From: Chitinophaga ginsengisegetis
GTDB taxonomy: Bacteria; Bacteroidota; Bacteroidia; Chitinophagales; Chitinophagaceae
Direction: 5' to 3'
DNA: 64,000 bases
Assembly (NCBI RefSeq): GCF_900168065.1
Contig: NZ_FUZZ01000001.1
Location: forward strand, 2,025,264-2,089,263
The notes beneath the pieces were generated by a model. It did no database searches, was not told where the DNA came from, and worked only from the letters and a program-made list of their open reading frames with translations. Shown one piece after another: positions 37,252-47,281 of this stretch. How positions within the stretch are numbered: the first letter of the stretch is position 1; each line of letters opens with the position of its first letter. A program made the position numbers and the translations under genes.

Positions 37252-38652
37252 TTATTTTTGCAGGCCCGCTTTCACGGCGTCCCACAAAGGCTGTTTCAGG
37301 CGGTTGTATTGCGGTGCATAAATATGTACCAGGTCAAACAACATGATGCCGCCGGTAGTATTGGCTGTGATGTATTTAATACTCCTGGTGATCTCTGCTT
37401 TGCTGGCCCAGTCTACATTCCCCATATCAATACCACCGTATAAAGGCACCTTGTTTTTAGTAACGTAGCGGGTACCACGGATAGAGCCTTCCACGCTCCA
37501 CCAGTGATAAGTAAGATTGGCGGTAGCAGCGTTTTCAGATAACAGGATCTGTGTAAAATAATTTCCCGTCATCATGATATCCAGCTGCTCTGCGTATCCC
37601 GTTTTATAGTATTCCGGGTAGGCCCAGTCGAACCGGATGGCCTGATCGTTGAAAGGATCATACTCTTCGCTGGCCCAGTTCACGCCCACCTGGTAATAGG
37701 TAACATACCACGCGCCTACATACACGCCGAAATTCACGGACGATTTTACGCTCTTCACTGCTGCCCTGGCCTGTTTAAAAAAATCGTGGATCACGGTGGC
37801 CCGGTACAGCAGCCATTTCTTGTAGTATTTACCGGTGGTAGCAGGCAACACCTGGCCACTTGTGTTTTTCCATGAAGTAACAATATCGCCGGGAAAGTTC
37901 ATCTTCGCGGCATCGTTATCGTTGTATTTCTCTTTCAGGAAAGCAATAAACTGTTCTTTGCTGAAGTCGGAGAAATCAGCGTCAATATCTGTATAACGGG
38001 CATAATCGAGAATCAGCCCATCGATATCATATTTCTGCACAATCTCTTTGATGATATTCAAGGCCCTGGTCTGCACCTCCGGCCGGGCCGGGTTTACAAA
38101 GGCATTGCGACCGGTAGATGTAACCGGCACGCGGTTGCCGTTCACATCGCATACAATGGATTCGTTCCGGCTTTTAAACGCAGGATCATCGAACACAGTG
38201 CCAATGCTTCTGCCCCCATCTCCTTCTACAAAAGTGATGATGGAAGCATATACCTTGAATGATCTTTTCCTCGCTTCGCTGATCATGAATCCTACATAGT
38301 CCACATTGGCCGGCAGTGATTTACCATCCATCGATGTTACCTGTTTGGCGTATGCGCTGGGATACATGGTGTAGCCGGTGCTTCCTTTTACATCAATCAC
38401 CAGACCGGTGACGCCTGTTTGTTTCAGTGTGTCCAGCACTGTTTTTATCTGCGCGGTATCGTTTAATCTTCCGTAGGTTCCGAAAACGTTGGAACGCGCA
38501 TCTACCCACACAATCACATTCCTGCCGGGCACAAATGTTCCGCTGGTGTCCACCGGCAAAACCGGCGTTGGATCAGCTTTACCCGACTTCTTACATGCCG
38601 CTGCCAGCAGGAGGCAAACGGATAACCCGATAAAATATACGCGGTGCTTCAT
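37252..38652 (-). CDS. GHL10-like putative glycoside hydrolase lipoprotein
   Basis: 466-residue lipoprotein (lipobox LLAAAC, Cys ~20). A TIM barrel starts at NVIVWVDARSNVFG, then VTGLVIDVKGSTGYTMYP, and NPARPEVQTRALNIIKEIV leads to YDIDGLILDYARY, the place where GHL10 (DUF187) relatives carry YDvDGIHfDDY. One Asp of that pair is therefore replaced. Later segments (FDWAYPEYYKTGY, LYGGIDMGN) fit a sugar-binding barrel. It would be the only candidate surface glycanase of this operon. Activity unknown. Confidence 0.8.
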   Translation of the reverse strand: MKHRVYFIGLSVCLLLAAACKKSGKADPTPVLPVDTSGTFVPGRNVIVWVDARSNVFGTYGRLNDTAQIKTVLDTLKQTGVTGLVIDVKGSTGYTMYPSAYAKQVTSMDGKSLPANVDYVGFMISEARKRSFKVYASIITFVEGDGGRSIGTVFDDPAFKSRNESIVCDVNGNRVPVTSTGRNAFVNPARPEVQTRALNIIKEIVQKYDIDGLILDYARYTDIDADFSDFSKEQFIAFLKEKYNDNDAAKMNFPGDIVTSWKNTSGQVLPATTGKYYKKWLLYRATVIHDFFKQARAAVKSVKSSVNFGVYVGAWYVTYYQVGVNWASEEYDPFNDQAIRFDWAYPEYYKTGYAEQLDIMMTGNYFTQILLSENAATANLTYHWWSVEGSIRGTRYVTKNKVPLYGGIDMGNVDWASKAEITRSIKYITANTTGGIMLFDLVHIYAPQYNRLKQPLWDAVKAGLQK

Positions 38653-38686
38653 GGTAAATTGATTAATGGTTACAGGTATTCAGCAG

Positions 38687-38718
38687 GCATACTGCCGGTG
38701 TTGCAACCGGCAGTATGC
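38687..38718. repeat. Strong hairpin inside the twelve-gene operon
   Basis: Perfect 12-bp arms GCATACTGCCGG and CCGGCAGTATGC with an 8-nt loop, in the 74-bp gap between the DUF5018 and GHL10-like genes. On the coding (minus) strand no U-run follows, so it is more likely a partial terminator or a 3' stabilizer of the SusC-SusD-DUF5018 mRNA segment. Confidence 0.65.
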
Positions 38719-38726
38719 TGTGTTTC

Positions 38727-40403
38727 TTAAGGTGCATAAGTAGTGAATTCGTGCGCCATGATACCGCCGTTGGTCAGCATCATATATACCTGCATCCGCT
38801 GTTTGTGATCGCTGTAACCGATACAGATATCAGCGGTACCGTTGCCATTGGCAGTACCGGTAAACAGGTCTGAGTTAAATATGTTGAACTGCGGGTAAGC
38901 AGCATCCGTAGGCGGCAGGCTTATTTTCGAAGGACTGGTAACATCATAAAGCGACATCTGTACCTGGTTCAGATCATAAGAATTCAGGTACTTCACAATG
39001 GCCAGGTAATTGGCATTGTTAAATGTGCCGTAAGCGGTAGGCATCGTAAACACCACCGGATCACCCAGGGTAAGCGCTGCGGATCTCTCATTGGTAGCGC
39101 CGTTTACCAGTGCCACTTCAAATTGGTAGTTCAGGAAATAATCGCTGTTGGCCGCTGCAGAAACAGGTTGCGCTTCGGCGTAATATCCCCATAAGCTGGA
39201 GGCGCCGCCGGCGATGGATTTATAATTGATGATTTCAGGATCATTGCTCTGCAAAACGCCACCCGCAATACGCCATTTGTAGATGATGGTAGATTGCCCA
39301 CCGGTAGCCATGATCACTGCATCTTTGTTGAGATCGCCGAAAACATTCACCCTCCTGCCTACGCCACCGTCGCCGGTGATGCCGGTAGGATTGCTGTTGG
39401 TCCAGTCTACCAGTTTTACAGGAGCGGCATCCGCTACGCTGCTGTATTTGTACAATATGAATTTGCTGTTTTTCGGTGCCCAGGAAGCAGCGAGCAAATT
39501 ACCCGTGGTATCACTGGCGATCTGGAACGACAGCCCCGTAAAAGGATAATACATCTCTTTTACATAAGCGCCCGTAAACCGGTTGTACACACTGTATTTG
39601 GAAGGATTGGTTCTGCGTACCACTACGAGGTAATCGCCGCTCACGGTAATAGAAGTTTCCATATTGGCCGTGAAAGATAATTCCGCGCCGGTTTTTATCC
39701 ACAGCTTCCGGTTGATCCCTGCGCCGTAAGCCAGTTTCTGCGGCTCGCGGGCGCGCAGCGTATAGGTTTTGGATACACCGTCAACACCGGTTACCGTAAA
39801 AGGCTGTTCCTGCGCAAGGCTGATAGTGGCGCCTTCTGCCACCGATGCCGTAGAATGTTTGTTGATCTCATAATTGAAAACTGCTCCGGATATATCCACA
39901 CCAGGCAGCACATAAAAGATCACTTCTTTCTCCTGTATCACTCCTTCAATCTCCTGCGCCGCACCTTCTGCTGTAACGCTGATTTTTGCGCTGGTGATAG
40001 AATAATCCCCTACTTTTTTTGCTACTATTACATAGGAAGATTTAGCGCCATTACCGGCTGTTACTGTGATGTTTAAGGGTTTGCTCAGGTCCGTTACAGC
40101 CCCTATCGCCGGCGTTACTGTAGCATCCGTAGGAATGGTAGCCCGCACAATCAGCTTTTTAAGGTCCACCTCATTATCGGATGTTGCCGGGTAATACCAG
40201 GGAACATCAAAATAAATGGTGTCATTATTGGCGCTGTAACGCGCGTCAAATAAGCGCTCGCTTCCCTTTCCATCTGTAGTGAGATAAATATCGCTCAATG
40301 CACTCTGTTGCTTGCGGACTACCGCATCGGGCTTGCGACAGGAAAACAGGGCGGCGGCAGCTGCGATGACAATAAAAAATATGTTTGGTTTCATGTGATT
40401 CAT
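38727..40403 (-). CDS. DUF5018-type surface lipoprotein
   Basis: 558 residues from ATG 40403 (ATG 40394 is equally good and begins at MKPNIFF). Lipobox is LFSC. Immunoglobulin-like DUF5018 repeats (~25-220) show SDNEVDLKKLIVRATIPTDA and repeated 'plus theme' strands such as FTVTGVDGVSKTYTLRA. The C-terminal half (~225-560) is a propeller-like domain. Such proteins follow SusD in many utilization loci and are thought to be surface glycan-binding proteins. The gap to susD is 26 bp. Confidence 0.82.
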   Translation of the reverse strand: MNHMKPNIFFIVIAAAAALFSCRKPDAVVRKQQSALSDIYLTTDGKGSERLFDARYSANNDTIYFDVPWYYPATSDNEVDLKKLIVRATIPTDATVTPAIGAVTDLSKPLNITVTAGNGAKSSYVIVAKKVGDYSITSAKISVTAEGAAQEIEGVIQEKEVIFYVLPGVDISGAVFNYEINKHSTASVAEGATISLAQEQPFTVTGVDGVSKTYTLRAREPQKLAYGAGINRKLWIKTGAELSFTANMETSITVSGDYLVVVRRTNPSKYSVYNRFTGAYVKEMYYPFTGLSFQIASDTTGNLLAASWAPKNSKFILYKYSSVADAAPVKLVDWTNSNPTGITGDGGVGRRVNVFGDLNKDAVIMATGGQSTIIYKWRIAGGVLQSNDPEIINYKSIAGGASSLWGYYAEAQPVSAAANSDYFLNYQFEVALVNGATNERSAALTLGDPVVFTMPTAYGTFNNANYLAIVKYLNSYDLNQVQMSLYDVTSPSKISLPPTDAAYPQFNIFNSDLFTGTANGNGTADICIGYSDHKQRMQVYMMLTNGGIMAHEFTTYAP

Positions 40404-40429
40404 TTTGGTTGTTGTCAGGGAATCTTGAT

Positions 40430-42136
40430 CTACCATCCTTTTATCTGGGTAAGCGCTGCATTGTTCTGCAGTTCCGACACCGGGATAGGGATATAATACA
40501 AGGCCGGCGTGAACTGCCTGTTCATGTTATCACAGTTCACCACTTCATATTTGAAGCCGTCGTCGGTAGGCGTTATCCGGTGACCGGTAAAGCGTACATT
40601 GTTCAGCACAATATGCGCTTTACGCCAGCGGCGGAGGTCCCAGTAACGGTGTCCTTCAAAAGACAGTTCTACCTTGCGTTCGTGTTCTATGGCTGTCATC
40701 AGCGCAGCAGCAGTAGAAGCGGGCGTATTGGGCAGTCCGCGTTTGTTCCGCAGCGTATTCAGCGCCAGCTGCGCGCCTGCAATATCATTTAGTTTAGCCC
40801 TGGCTTCCGCAGCAATGAGCAGTATTTCTGCATAGCGCATTTCTATCCAGCTCTGTGTGCTTTTGTTCGCCACAAAATCGTTCACAGCGGGATTCAGCAT
40901 TTTACGGATATAATAGCCCGTTACCGTTTTGCGGGGCTCGCCGGTTACTGCATATTCTGCAAAGCCTTCGGTAACATTGCCAGGCGTGGTGTTAAGCGTA
41001 CGCCCTTTCCAGGAAGCGCCGTTATAAAGTATGGACGCATAAAACCTGGACTCCCTGTTGCTGTAAGGATTAGCAGCCATAGCAGCATTGCTCCAGGAAA
41101 ATTTTGTGCCGTCGTTCATTTCATATTCATTCACCAGTTCAGCGGTGGGCACACCGTACACCAGGCACTGACCGGGCGCATCACCGGGAGGCGCAAATCC
41201 CAGATCCAAACTGTGGGTTACCTGTGGCGATACATAGTCCAGTTTGAAGATGGCTTCCTTTGTATTTTTATTGGTAAAGATGGAAGCATAATCAGACTCC
41301 AGGTCGTAGTACCCTTTTGCCGCGAGATCTATCACCGCTTTGGCGGCATCTGCAGCATTCCTGTAATACGCGGGTGCATTGGCGGCATTCACGCCGGTGA
41401 GTGCATCCTGGTTAAATTGTTTCTTATCATATTCCGCAATGGAAGCGGCATATAACCAGGTGCGCGCCAGCATGCCATAGGCCGCGCCTTTGGTGGCCCT
41501 GCCGGTGCGATTGGCATCTTGTTGCTCTGGGAGATTTTCAGCGGCATATGCAAAATCTGCTGCAATAAATTTCCAGCAGTCTTCTTCCGAAGCACGCTGA
41601 TGTTCTTTGGTCAGATACTGCCCGATGTTGTCCATCAGGATCACGCTGCCATGCAGTTTTACCAGCCAGAAATATACATAGCCCCTGATAAAACGCGCTT
41701 CTGCTTCATACTGTTTTTTGGTAGCCTCATCTACTTTGGCATATTTCGCAAGACCGTCCAGGAACTCGTTCAGGCGGCGGATACGCGAGTAACCCGTTTG
41801 CCAGTAGTTCAGTTGCGGGCCTGCCGAATTTACCCTGGACGCATCAGTTGCCAATATGTTCACTGTTCCATTACCGGCAACGGTAGAAGTATATTTTTCT
41901 ATATCGCTTAACGCATCGGTAGCGTTATCATAACCAATAGGGAAAACACCGAACTGGAATGTTTTAAACTCGCTGTACATGCCGTTGATATAAAGCTCCA
42001 TGTTAGCGGAATTGCTCCATATCGCTGTTTCCGTGTAGCGGTCCGTCGGGTCTATATCCACTTTACAGCCATGCGCAGCTATGATGATACCCATTGCCAG
42101 TAAAGCCTGTTGTATGGTGGTAGTTACCTTGTTCAT
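40430..42136 (-). CDS. SusD/RagB-family glycan-binding lipoprotein
   Basis: 568-residue partner of the SusC encoded 18 bp upstream. Lipoprotein signal ends with AAHGC (Cys ~24), then KVDIDPTDRYTETAIW. Hallmarks are YEAEARFIRGYVYFWLVKLHG in the TPR region and EHERKVELSFEGHRYWDLRRW near the end. It should cap the transporter and select the glycan of the twelve-gene operon. Confidence 0.95.
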   Translation of the reverse strand: MNKVTTTIQQALLAMGIIIAAHGCKVDIDPTDRYTETAIWSNSANMELYINGMYSEFKTFQFGVFPIGYDNATDALSDIEKYTSTVAGNGTVNILATDASRVNSAGPQLNYWQTGYSRIRRLNEFLDGLAKYAKVDEATKKQYEAEARFIRGYVYFWLVKLHGSVILMDNIGQYLTKEHQRASEEDCWKFIAADFAYAAENLPEQQDANRTGRATKGAAYGMLARTWLYAASIAEYDKKQFNQDALTGVNAANAPAYYRNAADAAKAVIDLAAKGYYDLESDYASIFTNKNTKEAIFKLDYVSPQVTHSLDLGFAPPGDAPGQCLVYGVPTAELVNEYEMNDGTKFSWSNAAMAANPYSNRESRFYASILYNGASWKGRTLNTTPGNVTEGFAEYAVTGEPRKTVTGYYIRKMLNPAVNDFVANKSTQSWIEMRYAEILLIAAEARAKLNDIAGAQLALNTLRNKRGLPNTPASTAAALMTAIEHERKVELSFEGHRYWDLRRWRKAHIVLNNVRFTGHRITPTDDGFKYEVVNCDNMNRQFTPALYYIPIPVSELQNNAALTQIKGW

Positions 42137-42154
42137 AATGATCTGTGTTGTGGT

Positions 42155-45100
42155 TTAGAAAGTAATAGATGCACCGCCTGAATACATGCGCTGTTGCGGA
42201 TAAAAACCATTGTTCACGTTTGGCATCTCAGGATCCAGGTATTTCAGTTTATCCCAGGTGATCAGGTTAAAGCCGGAGATATACAACCGTACCTGCTGCA
42301 CTTTAGCCCTGTTCAGCCATCTCTTTGGAAGATTATATCCCAGCTGTGCGGATTTCAAACGCAGGTAAGATGCATCCCTTACCCAACCGGAATTGGCATG
42401 GGCGTTATGCGATGATAAAGAAGCTTTGTAAGCGCTTAAACGGGGATACTTTGCATCCGGGTTGTCCGGTGTCCATGAATCTTCTACCAGGTAATAAGGC
42501 GCGTTACCGTAGTTGTAAAAAGTTTTGGTAAAGGGTGTGTTATCATCTACGCCACTGGTTCCGCTGGAACCTTCATAAGTACCGGCCAGGCTGATGCTGG
42601 TCAGTGCAGCGCCCTGGAATAGCGCAGAGAAATCGAAGGCGCCGTATTTCAGATCTATGTTCAAACCATAGGTTAGCTGCGGCATATTGCTGCGTCCTAC
42701 AAAAGTCATATCGTCGGCGCGGGTAATACGGCCATCGCCGTTCAGATCACGATATTTGAAAAAGCCCGGTACAATAACGCCGCCGCTTGGTGAAGATCCA
42801 TTCGCTGCTTCTTCCCAGGTTTGGTACATACCATCCACCACAAAACCCATTTTATCACCGATGCTGCGGCCCACGCGGCTTTGCCATGCAGGCAAACCGG
42901 TGCTTTCATTCAAACGCAGGATCCTGTTTTTAGCCCAGTTCATATTACCGGTAACACCGTACTGCAATTTACCGATGGTGTTGCGGTGTCTTATCTGCAA
43001 ATCAAAACCCTTGTTATCCACAATACCATAGTTCAGCACAGCAGGCGCGTAACCGCCCAGAGATAAAGGATACAGGCTGCCAGGACTATCGAGGATATCG
43101 TTGGTGATTTTATAGAACCATTCAAAATCAAAGCCCAGCAAGCCATTCAGGAAAACGGACTCAAACCCTATGTTGGTTTGTGTGGAGGTTTCCCAGCGGA
43201 GGTTCACATTAGGCGGTGCGCTGGTATATAAGGCAGCCGTAGGTTTGCCGCCAATCACCACCACCGGGTTTGTGGTCAGCGCGAATGTTTGCAGGTACGC
43301 AAACCGCTGCGCCACATCATTACCCACGCGGCCTACAGATCCTTTCAGTTTCAGGTAGCTGATCGTTTTGCTCAGGTTATCAAAGAAAGATTCCTTGCTG
43401 ATCACCCAACCTGCGCCCACAGCAGGAAATATTTCCCAGCGGTTGTTGCGCATAAAATTCACGGAAGCATCGTAACGACTGGCCAATTCCAGCAGGTATT
43501 TGTCTTTGTAGCTGTAATTGATACGCGCTACGGCGCCTGCCCTGGAATCGTCGATATCACTGGAGCCTGTGGGAGAAATAAAATCTTCGGTAGCCTTGCT
43601 GCCATAATCGATCTCCTTCAGGTCACTTAACGCAAAATTGCTGGCTCCTGTGGAAAACAGGCTGGACTTTTGCTGCGACCATTCGTACAACAATAATGCG
43701 CTGATGGCATGATCGCCAAACTGGTTGGTATAAGAGGCGCTTGGCTGGAATGTTTTACGGTTATATTGGGTGTATGACTGTCGTAACGATGTTTTGGTGA
43801 TGCCCGGCAAAGAACTGATGGTCGTGTAATCACCGCTCACCTGATCGCGATAGCGGCCCATCACGGTATACGGCGTTAACCATCCTTTATTTTCCGTGCT
43901 GCTTTTATCATAGGCTGTCAGCAATTTCAGCTCCAGTCCTTTTACGCCCGGCACTTTCACCTTAAAGGTCAGGTTGCCCTGGAACACATTGGTTTGCCCG
44001 TTCTGGTAACCGGAGTTCTGCACGGCAGCTAAGGGATTTACCCAGCCGGCGCCGCTGTTGTAAGCAGTAGGCAACCCGTTGGGTGCATACATAGGCAGGT
44101 TAGGCAACATGCGCACCGCCTGGTAAAACGGGTTCATGTAAGCCTCGTTATCCGGCGAAATACCAGGTGTGGCAGTGAGTTGCTGCCGCATGCCCAGGTC
44201 CACGCCTACGGATATATAATCGTTCAATGCTGCATCCAGGTTGGAACGCACGTTATAGCGTTTGAAATTGGTATTCTCTACAATACCTTCCTGGTCGAGC
44301 ATCCCACCGGATACAAAATATTTTATCTTTTCAGTACCACCGCGCACGCTGATGTTGTGGTGCTGCGACATACTCGTTTTTCCCATCAGTTCACCCATCC
44401 AGTCGGTATTACCAAACAGCGGGTTGGTGTTGGTGCCGTTCTTCAGCGCCTCAATCTGTTCCTTCGTATATACGTAAGGCACAGGATCGCCGCCGGTATG
44501 CGCGAGGTAGTCGTTGTCCATATCGGTTCCTTTATTATACCACGACATATAATCCGGGCCATTCAGGAATTTTGGAACGCGGGTATTGGAGTTGAAGGTA
44601 ACGGAGCCATCATAGGTAACGGTTGGCTTCTGGTTTTTACCATGCTTGGTAGTAATGAGGATGATACCGTTGGCCGCCTGTAAACCATATACGGCAGTGG
44701 AAACGGCATCTTTCAATACGGTGATGCTTTCAATTTCATCCGGGTCGAGGTTGGAGAACGAAGGACGCTGTACGTTATCAATAATGATCAGCGGTCCCTG
44801 GTTGGCGCCATAGGTGCTTACGCCGCGGATACGCAGCGCAGCGTCATCTGCTCCGGGGCGGCCCGATTGCTGCAGCGCTGAAATGCCCGGCAGCCGGCCT
44901 GCCAGCATATTAGTGATGTTCATGGCGGGCGCTTTCTTCAGTTCTTCACCGCTGATCTGCGCTACCGAACCAATCACGCTTCCTTTTTTCTGCGTGCCAT
45001 AGGCCACTACCATTACTTCATCAAGATCTTTTAAACTCCGCTCCAGCGTTGCCTTTACCTGGTCGCCCGGCTTTACGCTGAGCGTAAGCGGCGTGTATCC

Positions 45101-45358
45101 CATCATGGAAATTACCAGTGTGGCCTTGTCTGATGTAAGCGGCAGCGTAAACTTTCCATCCGTATCAGTAGAAGCGCCCTGGCTGGTTCCTTTAACAAGA
45201 ACCGTGGCTCCCGGTACAGGAAGCCCGTCGGCAGAAGTGATGATCCCCGAAACCGTTCTGGTTTGGCCAAACGACGACAGCTGGCACGCGAGGAAGCATA
45301 GGAGCAGCCATACATAACGGCTGGATAATAAATAATGCCTGAATTGTTTCATAAACAA
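42155..45358 (-). CDS. SusC/RagA-family TonB-dependent receptor (no STN domain)
   Basis: 1067-residue outer-membrane importer. Signal peptide ends near SSFGQ; a second ATG two codons in is possible. The carboxypeptidase-regulatory-like domain (~32-110, VSGIITSADGLPVPGATV), MVVAYGTQKKGSVIGSV, plug (IESITVLKDAVSTAVYGLQA) and barrel ending GGASITF are all clear. Without an STN domain it should not drive a sigma/FecR pair; the divergent ROK protein is the likely regulator. Third gene of the twelve-gene operon, 43 bp after the FAD oxidoreductase. Confidence 0.96.
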   Translation of the reverse strand: MFMKQFRHYLLSSRYVWLLLCFLACQLSSFGQTRTVSGIITSADGLPVPGATVLVKGTSQGASTDTDGKFTLPLTSDKATLVISMMGYTPLTLSVKPGDQVKATLERSLKDLDEVMVVAYGTQKKGSVIGSVAQISGEELKKAPAMNITNMLAGRLPGISALQQSGRPGADDAALRIRGVSTYGANQGPLIIIDNVQRPSFSNLDPDEIESITVLKDAVSTAVYGLQAANGIILITTKHGKNQKPTVTYDGSVTFNSNTRVPKFLNGPDYMSWYNKGTDMDNDYLAHTGGDPVPYVYTKEQIEALKNGTNTNPLFGNTDWMGELMGKTSMSQHHNISVRGGTEKIKYFVSGGMLDQEGIVENTNFKRYNVRSNLDAALNDYISVGVDLGMRQQLTATPGISPDNEAYMNPFYQAVRMLPNLPMYAPNGLPTAYNSGAGWVNPLAAVQNSGYQNGQTNVFQGNLTFKVKVPGVKGLELKLLTAYDKSSTENKGWLTPYTVMGRYRDQVSGDYTTISSLPGITKTSLRQSYTQYNRKTFQPSASYTNQFGDHAISALLLYEWSQQKSSLFSTGASNFALSDLKEIDYGSKATEDFISPTGSSDIDDSRAGAVARINYSYKDKYLLELASRYDASVNFMRNNRWEIFPAVGAGWVISKESFFDNLSKTISYLKLKGSVGRVGNDVAQRFAYLQTFALTTNPVVVIGGKPTAALYTSAPPNVNLRWETSTQTNIGFESVFLNGLLGFDFEWFYKITNDILDSPGSLYPLSLGGYAPAVLNYGIVDNKGFDLQIRHRNTIGKLQYGVTGNMNWAKNRILRLNESTGLPAWQSRVGRSIGDKMGFVVDGMYQTWEEAANGSSPSGGVIVPGFFKYRDLNGDGRITRADDMTFVGRSNMPQLTYGLNIDLKYGAFDFSALFQGAALTSISLAGTYEGSSGTSGVDDNTPFTKTFYNYGNAPYYLVEDSWTPDNPDAKYPRLSAYKASLSSHNAHANSGWVRDASYLRLKSAQLGYNLPKRWLNRAKVQQVRLYISGFNLITWDKLKYLDPEMPNVNNGFYPQQRMYSGGASITF

Positions 45359-45401
45359 TTACTTTGGTTAATAAAATGTGGTTACTGATACGAACTACAG
45401 G

Positions 45402-47261
45402 CTATTCCAGGTTTCCTGAAATAGTGACAGGCTTTTCAAAAGGATGAAGGTATTTGTCCAGCAAGACAGCTGCCGCCAACCTGCTGAGGTGTAGAGGCTC
45501 GCTGCCGGAAAGCCTGATGCTGGCGCTTTCCAGATCATTCTTTACTTGTGGTATAGTTACAGGTGTTCCTGTTGCTGCAATAATCTTTACGAAATCTGCT
45601 ATCGTTAGCATATCACCCGAAGCAGCCCAATAGGTGTTCAGTACAGGATAATAAGCGCGTAAGCCCTGCACCAGTTCATAACCGCTAACAGGTTGCTGCG
45701 GGTAAAACCAGGTTTGGTTGGCCCACATATAAGGCACACCGGTTCCTTTAAGAATGCCGGTGGCGCCTATTTTCTGGACGGCGACAAAATTAGGGTCAGC
45801 AGGCGTTATATCAATAAATGGCATCAGGTAGCCGTTGGCATTCAGCAATGCCTGTTGCACCTGACGTACGGAAAGCGCCGCGGGTTGCAGATGCAGTTGT
45901 ATGCACAGCGCGGCTATCACGCCGGCGGCCTGCCCCAGCTGCAACACTACCGGTTGCAGGCGTGTAGCGCCATTCATAATATTACTTACACTGATGCTTT
46001 TTTCGGCCACTATCAAACCCTCTACTCCCTGCGGAATCAGGCTGCCCATAGGCACATTATAAGAAGGCACTTTTATCTTGACGAAATCTATCGCCGGCGC
46101 AGCCGGATTTTTCAGATGATGATGATCGATGGTATAGTCTCCTACGGCAACGCCTGTACGAAATAATGGTTGCGTGCTTTCATAGGGATGCGCTACTTCA
46201 TTAACCGTTAAGGTCACCAGCCCTTTCACTCTTCTCGATTCCCGGTGATAAGGTATCATGGGCAGTTTATCAGCAGTCGGAAATTCATCATCTGCCAGTC
46301 CCAGGTTTTTATATCCTAATGCTGTTTGCAGATAGTAAACAAAACGAAGCGTATGCAGCTTCGCTTGTTTCCACGCAGCTTCCCTTTCTGCACGGGTACT
46401 TTCAATCGCGTTGAGGTATATGTCGTTACCACATTTGGGCCAGTTGATCATGTATTTATTATGTGGCAATCGTCCGTATTGCATCATGCGGTAGCAGTTG
46501 TTCTGCGGGCTGTCGGATGTAGCCGGATCGCTTACATCGCAGCTGCATTGGAACACAGAGGCATCGTAGCCTTCCGGCCGGGGAATTATTTTGTTACCGT
46601 TTTTGCCATAATCTTTCAGTACTGCAACATAGGTCAGATCCTGTATGATGTTGTTGGCCTTTACAGGTGCCTGCTCTTCACGCGTATCCAGGCGGCTGTC
46701 CATCCCGATGCGGTAATGTGCGCCGGCGGCAGCCATCACATCTCCCAATTCGGTGGCATCGATGAGGATGGTGGCAGTGAGTACCCGCAGGTGCTTCCCT
46801 TGTGTTACGGTAATCGTCCATTTACCGTTTTCTCTTTTTACAGATTGCCAGCGGGTGTTATACCATACCTGCAATTTTTTTTCTGCAGATGCCAGCTGCT
46901 GCAATACCTGGTTGCCAACATGCGGCTCAAATAAAGTATTGCTTACCCAGCCGGTGGCAACGGAATCCGGGCCACCATAATATTTGTATAACTGTTGCCT
47001 GAACTCGCCCCACAATCCGGCGGGCAAACGGTGATTGCCATCAATAGCCGACACGCCAGCTGCAGTAAGCATCCCGCCCAGCCAGGTAGTTTCTTCTATA
47101 ATAATCACTTCCGCTCCCATTCGTGCCGCCTGGATACCGGCGGTTGCGCCACTGGCGCCACCGCCGATAATCAGCACATCCGTATTGGCAGATTGCGCCC
47201 GGAGCTGCATACAGCCCGTCAACAATAAAACGAATATTATATACCTGATACTGGTGGTCAT
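45402..47261 (-). CDS. Secreted FAD-dependent oxidoreductase with SLH-like C-terminus
   Basis: 619 residues. An N-terminal signal peptide (~1-23, ending RAQ) is followed by the FAD motif VLIIGGGASGATAG (~29-42) and WLGGMLTAAGVSAIDGN, the FAD_oxidored family that includes xanthan-lyase-annotated proteins. A later segment SLIPQGVEGLIVAEKSISVS completes the flavin fold. Residues ~490-560 (FVAVQKIGATGILKGTG, FYPQQPVSGYELVQGLRAYY) resemble an S-layer homology repeat. It may oxidize a sugar outside the cytoplasm. Gap to the epimerase gene is 20 bp. Substrate unknown. Confidence 0.87.
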   Translation of the reverse strand: MTTSIRYIIFVLLLTGCMQLRAQSANTDVLIIGGGASGATAGIQAARMGAEVIIIEETTWLGGMLTAAGVSAIDGNHRLPAGLWGEFRQQLYKYYGGPDSVATGWVSNTLFEPHVGNQVLQQLASAEKKLQVWYNTRWQSVKRENGKWTITVTQGKHLRVLTATILIDATELGDVMAAAGAHYRIGMDSRLDTREEQAPVKANNIIQDLTYVAVLKDYGKNGNKIIPRPEGYDASVFQCSCDVSDPATSDSPQNNCYRMMQYGRLPHNKYMINWPKCGNDIYLNAIESTRAEREAAWKQAKLHTLRFVYYLQTALGYKNLGLADDEFPTADKLPMIPYHRESRRVKGLVTLTVNEVAHPYESTQPLFRTGVAVGDYTIDHHHLKNPAAPAIDFVKIKVPSYNVPMGSLIPQGVEGLIVAEKSISVSNIMNGATRLQPVVLQLGQAAGVIAALCIQLHLQPAALSVRQVQQALLNANGYLMPFIDITPADPNFVAVQKIGATGILKGTGVPYMWANQTWFYPQQPVSGYELVQGLRAYYPVLNTYWAASGDMLTIADFVKIIAATGTPVTIPQVKNDLESASIRLSGSEPLHLSRLAAAVLLDKYLHPFEKPVTISGNLE

Positions 47262-47281
47262 CTGGTTGATATTTTATAGTA

